DNA of 21,233 bases, taken from assembly GCA_043381765.1 (NCBI GenBank), contig JBHJMP010001195.1, positions 1 through 21,233 of the forward strand, written 5' to 3'. The position numbers and the translations under genes were made by a program. Source of the stretch: Collodictyon triciliatum (taxonomy: Eukaryota; CRuMs). Shown here one piece after another: positions 20,501 through 21,233 of the stretch; the stretch's first letter is position 1, and each line of letters opens with the position of its first letter. The notes under the pieces are model-generated. The model did no database searches. It worked only from the letters and a program-made list of their open reading frames with translations, and was not told where the DNA came from.

Positions 20501-21233
20501 AAGCCAGACGAGGTCATTGCAGTATTCAATAGAACCAGTGACGCGATGAACACGATTGACACCAACAGAATCCTAGATGCAAAGACAGTCCAGATTATCG
20601 GCCCAAGAAAGCTGCGAGGTGGAAACATCCAAATCAGAAACGTCATGGGATTGAGTCGATCCAACAAATTCCTCCTACATTCCATCGGTGCTGTTTCCTA
20701 TGATGCGGACTTTGTTGCCTATTGTGAGCAGGGTAAGTTCACAAAGTTCCAGGCTCAAATGATGGCTGAGTGTTATGACAATGGATGGGGTGTTGAGAAA
20801 GATGCTGAAAAGGCTTTTTATTGGAGATATATTGCCTTTCCAAAGTTATCATTAGATTTTGATGGATTGAAGCAACTAGCACAACAAGGCTCAAACGAGG
20901 GATTCAATGTTTTGAAAGACATGGCTGAAATAAAGAATAGATGGGAAGAATACAAATATCCACAAGCTGTTTCTATTGTTGCTGAATGCTATGAGAATGG
21001 ATGGGGTGTTGAGAAGGACTCTTCGTTGTCTCTTAAATGGGAAATATTCAGTGGAAAGGCTGAAAACTTTGAGAAACTGAAGCAATTTGCGCAACAAGGC
21101 TCAATGGGTGCATTCAACGTTTTGAAAGAAATGGCTGAAATGAAGGAAGATATCCTGGACCGATGGGGAAACAAAGATGGTGAAAAACACAAATATATAC
21201 ATGCTGTATCAATCGTTGCCGAGTGCTACGAAA
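11558..21233 (+). CDS. Giant multi-repeat STAND/NACHT protein: CH-like, DUF4062, NACHT, TPR, pentapeptide, WD40, Sel1 (3' end off window)
   Basis: Thirty-one exons are visible: 11558-11614, 11699-11850, 11929-12044, 12142-12206, 12289-12361, 12456-12517, 12602-12792, 12890-12980, 13092-13337, 13435-13569, 13676-13813, 13907-14005, 14089-14267, 14346-14416, 14503-14557, 14655-14808, 14907-15048, 15133-15291, 15368-15518, 15608-15658, 15751-15970, 16051-16164, 16262-16370, 16458-16512, 16605-16727, five TPR exons (16807-17836) and 17929 onward. All borders are GT-AG and every phase closes, giving at least 2314 codons with no stop. Approximate residues: CH-like 20-130, DUF4062 210-396, NACHT 455-660, helical region 660-940, TPR 945-1230, pentapeptide 1404-1461, WD40 1467-2052, Sel1 2150 on. 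The DUF4062-NACHT-TPR core matches nephrocystin-3 order. STAND NTPases of this kind act as ligand-gated oligomerising switches or scaffolds; which applies here is not shown. The start could also be the in-frame ATG at 11522. Confidence 0.92.
11699..12206 (+). other. Calponin-homology-like N-terminal domain (exons 2-4)
   Basis: Exon 2 reads AVLEWVNHHLGKIELKAKNI followed by RDDFTDGFYLAILIAAVTGK, the pattern of a CH domain first half: W-(I/V)-N, then L..DF.DG..L..L+..LTGK. Exons 3-4 (DENQKLIIDWFVRFNV, SHFADLVNTILQYLIGQSVG) are helical and compatible with the second half but diverged. CH domains bind actin, microtubules or signalling partners. The first half is persuasive, the second half is inference. 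Confidence 0.55.
12602..13569 (+). other. DUF4062 domain (exons 7-10)
   Basis: The segment RVIRVFLSSTLRDIQQERDE is the DUF4062 signature (VF+SST--DM--ER). It is followed by LDLVFIDLRWGLTSVDS, CPYFVCSLGARYGW and IQYACL, matching the downstream blocks of the family in the same order. In nephrocystin-3, TEP1-like and related proteins this Rossmann/TIR-like domain directly precedes the NACHT NTPase, as it does here. Exon 12602 begins with ATG AAG after a weak acceptor (GCAAACCAG); the alternative acceptor 24 nt upstream would break the frame. Confidence 0.9.
14089..15291 (+). other. NACHT NTPase domain (exons 13-18)
   Basis: Walker A is AESGIGKSSL within KIIVLAAESGIGKSSLMA (exon 13). Walker B is DEMFVFLIDAINQI (exon 16), followed by LTWLPKETPPNVAMVVSTIH, the sensor strand seen in nephrocystin-3-type NACHT domains. 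GHPLYLRIILDEVRIFG (exon 18) matches the conserved 'G-PL-L---L-EL' segment. The P-loop Lys and Ser and the Walker B Asp are all present, so nucleotide binding should be intact. Introns interrupt the fold at many points. Confidence 0.93.
16458..17836 (+). repeat. Kinesin-light-chain-type TPR array, one repeat per exon
   Basis: Exons 24 and 25 (55 and 123 nt) and then five exons of exactly 126 nt (16807-16932, 17015-17140, 17221-17346, 17515-17640, 17711-17836) each begin and end in phase 2. Each 126-nt exon encodes one 42-residue TPR of the form DEALHEYKKSLDFRIKKLGE...VA.SY...G.IY. Repeat borders sit at the same point of the helix-turn-helix each time. The array continues into the next exon (MDQVVEYFQKAAAIRKE). 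TPR arrays bind peptides or partner proteins; 42-residue units are typical of kinesin light chain and nephrocystin-3. Confidence 0.93.
18503..18675 (+). repeat. Pentapeptide-repeat segment
   Basis: About ten consecutive A(D/N)LXX-like units: MDLSN IKIPN ANLSN SILDG ANLTD ANLSG VDFTN SMLGD CVFDH ANMNN. The central position is Leu, Phe or similar throughout, as in the right-handed quadrilateral beta-helix. It is short, about two and a half coils, and lies directly between the TPR-derived helical region and the first WD40 blade, with no intron on either side. Confidence 0.85.
18692..20446 (+). repeat. Thirteen tandem 135-bp WD40 repeats
   Basis: Repeats start at 18692, 18827, 18962, 19097, 19232, 19367, 19502, 19637, 19772, 19907, 20042, 20177 and 20312, with exact 135-bp spacing and no indel. 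Consensus blocks of the 45-residue unit are LEGHT..VYSVCSIQGPNGE, KWLASGS.DKTIRIWDV and ATGNQIKT. Positions 6, 7, 9, 28 and 30 vary most while framework positions are nearly fixed, also at DNA level (CAAGGACCGAATGGTGAAAA recurs in most units). Repeat 6 has GY in place of GH, repeat 7 has AYGSDDEPIRIW, and repeat 13 has ASVSDDDT. Thirteen blades are one short of two seven-blade propellers. WD40 propellers bind proteins or other ligands on their loop surface. Confidence 0.97.
20740..21233 (+). repeat. Sel1-like repeats, running off the window
   Basis: Three copies of a segment typified by AVSIVAECYENGWGVEKD occur, with ECY at 20768, 20984 and 21221 (spacing 72 and 79 codons). The first two are followed by a helix ending KLKQFAQQGS / GLKQLAQQGS and FNVLK(D/E)MAE. 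The core (Y-NG-GV-KD---A--W) is that of Sel1-like repeats, which form helical protein-binding solenoids. The third copy is cut by the window edge, so the repeat number and C-terminus are unknown. Confidence 0.85.

Overview
The window is nuclear DNA from an intron-dense, AT-rich unicellular eukaryote (a protist). Short GT-AG introns, mostly 55-220 nt, interrupt nearly every gene. No operons or Shine-Dalgarno sites were seen. Exons are near balanced in composition, while introns and intergenic DNA are rich in A, T and simple repeats. Three N gaps (1305-2134, 3014-3581, 5410-5716) mark this as draft assembly. The sequence alone does not fix a lineage.

Left part (1-4157): after an A-rich edge lies a forward gene for a GOLD-domain seven-helix (GOST; GPR107/TMEM87 type) membrane protein. 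I reassembled it from short exons on both sides of the first gap; its first exon(s), middle helices and stop are missing. Next (6536 down to 4158, reverse strand) is a complete GLRX3/PICOT-type protein of 340 aa: one thioredoxin-like domain and two monothiol glutaredoxin domains in four exons. Its second intron is swollen by an A-rich minisatellite, an N gap and a perfect hairpin, and its last glutaredoxin domain has CKFS in place of CGFS.

Middle (6600-11520): a polypurine/polypyrimidine microsatellite, a small unrecognised reverse-strand gene (7202-6872), about 2 kb of AT-rich DNA with no firm gene, and an unrecognised forward gene of about five short exons (9556-10754).

Right part (11558-21233, running off the edge): one very large forward gene, 31 exons and at least 2314 codons here. 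I read its order as calponin-homology-like N-terminus, DUF4062, NACHT NTPase, winged-helix-like region, kinesin-light-chain-type TPRs, pentapeptide repeats, 13 near-identical WD40 repeats and Sel1-like repeats. The DUF4062-NACHT-TPR core resembles nephrocystin-3. The C-terminal WD40 array has the look of the highly self-similar, variable-surface arrays of fungal STAND/NLR proteins. The 5' two thirds is split into small exons, five of them exactly 126 nt and each one TPR, whereas pentapeptide, WD40 and Sel1 regions share a single intronless exon of more than 3.3 kb. That suggests a composite origin. This gene is the most interesting object in the window. The genes otherwise look functionally independent.
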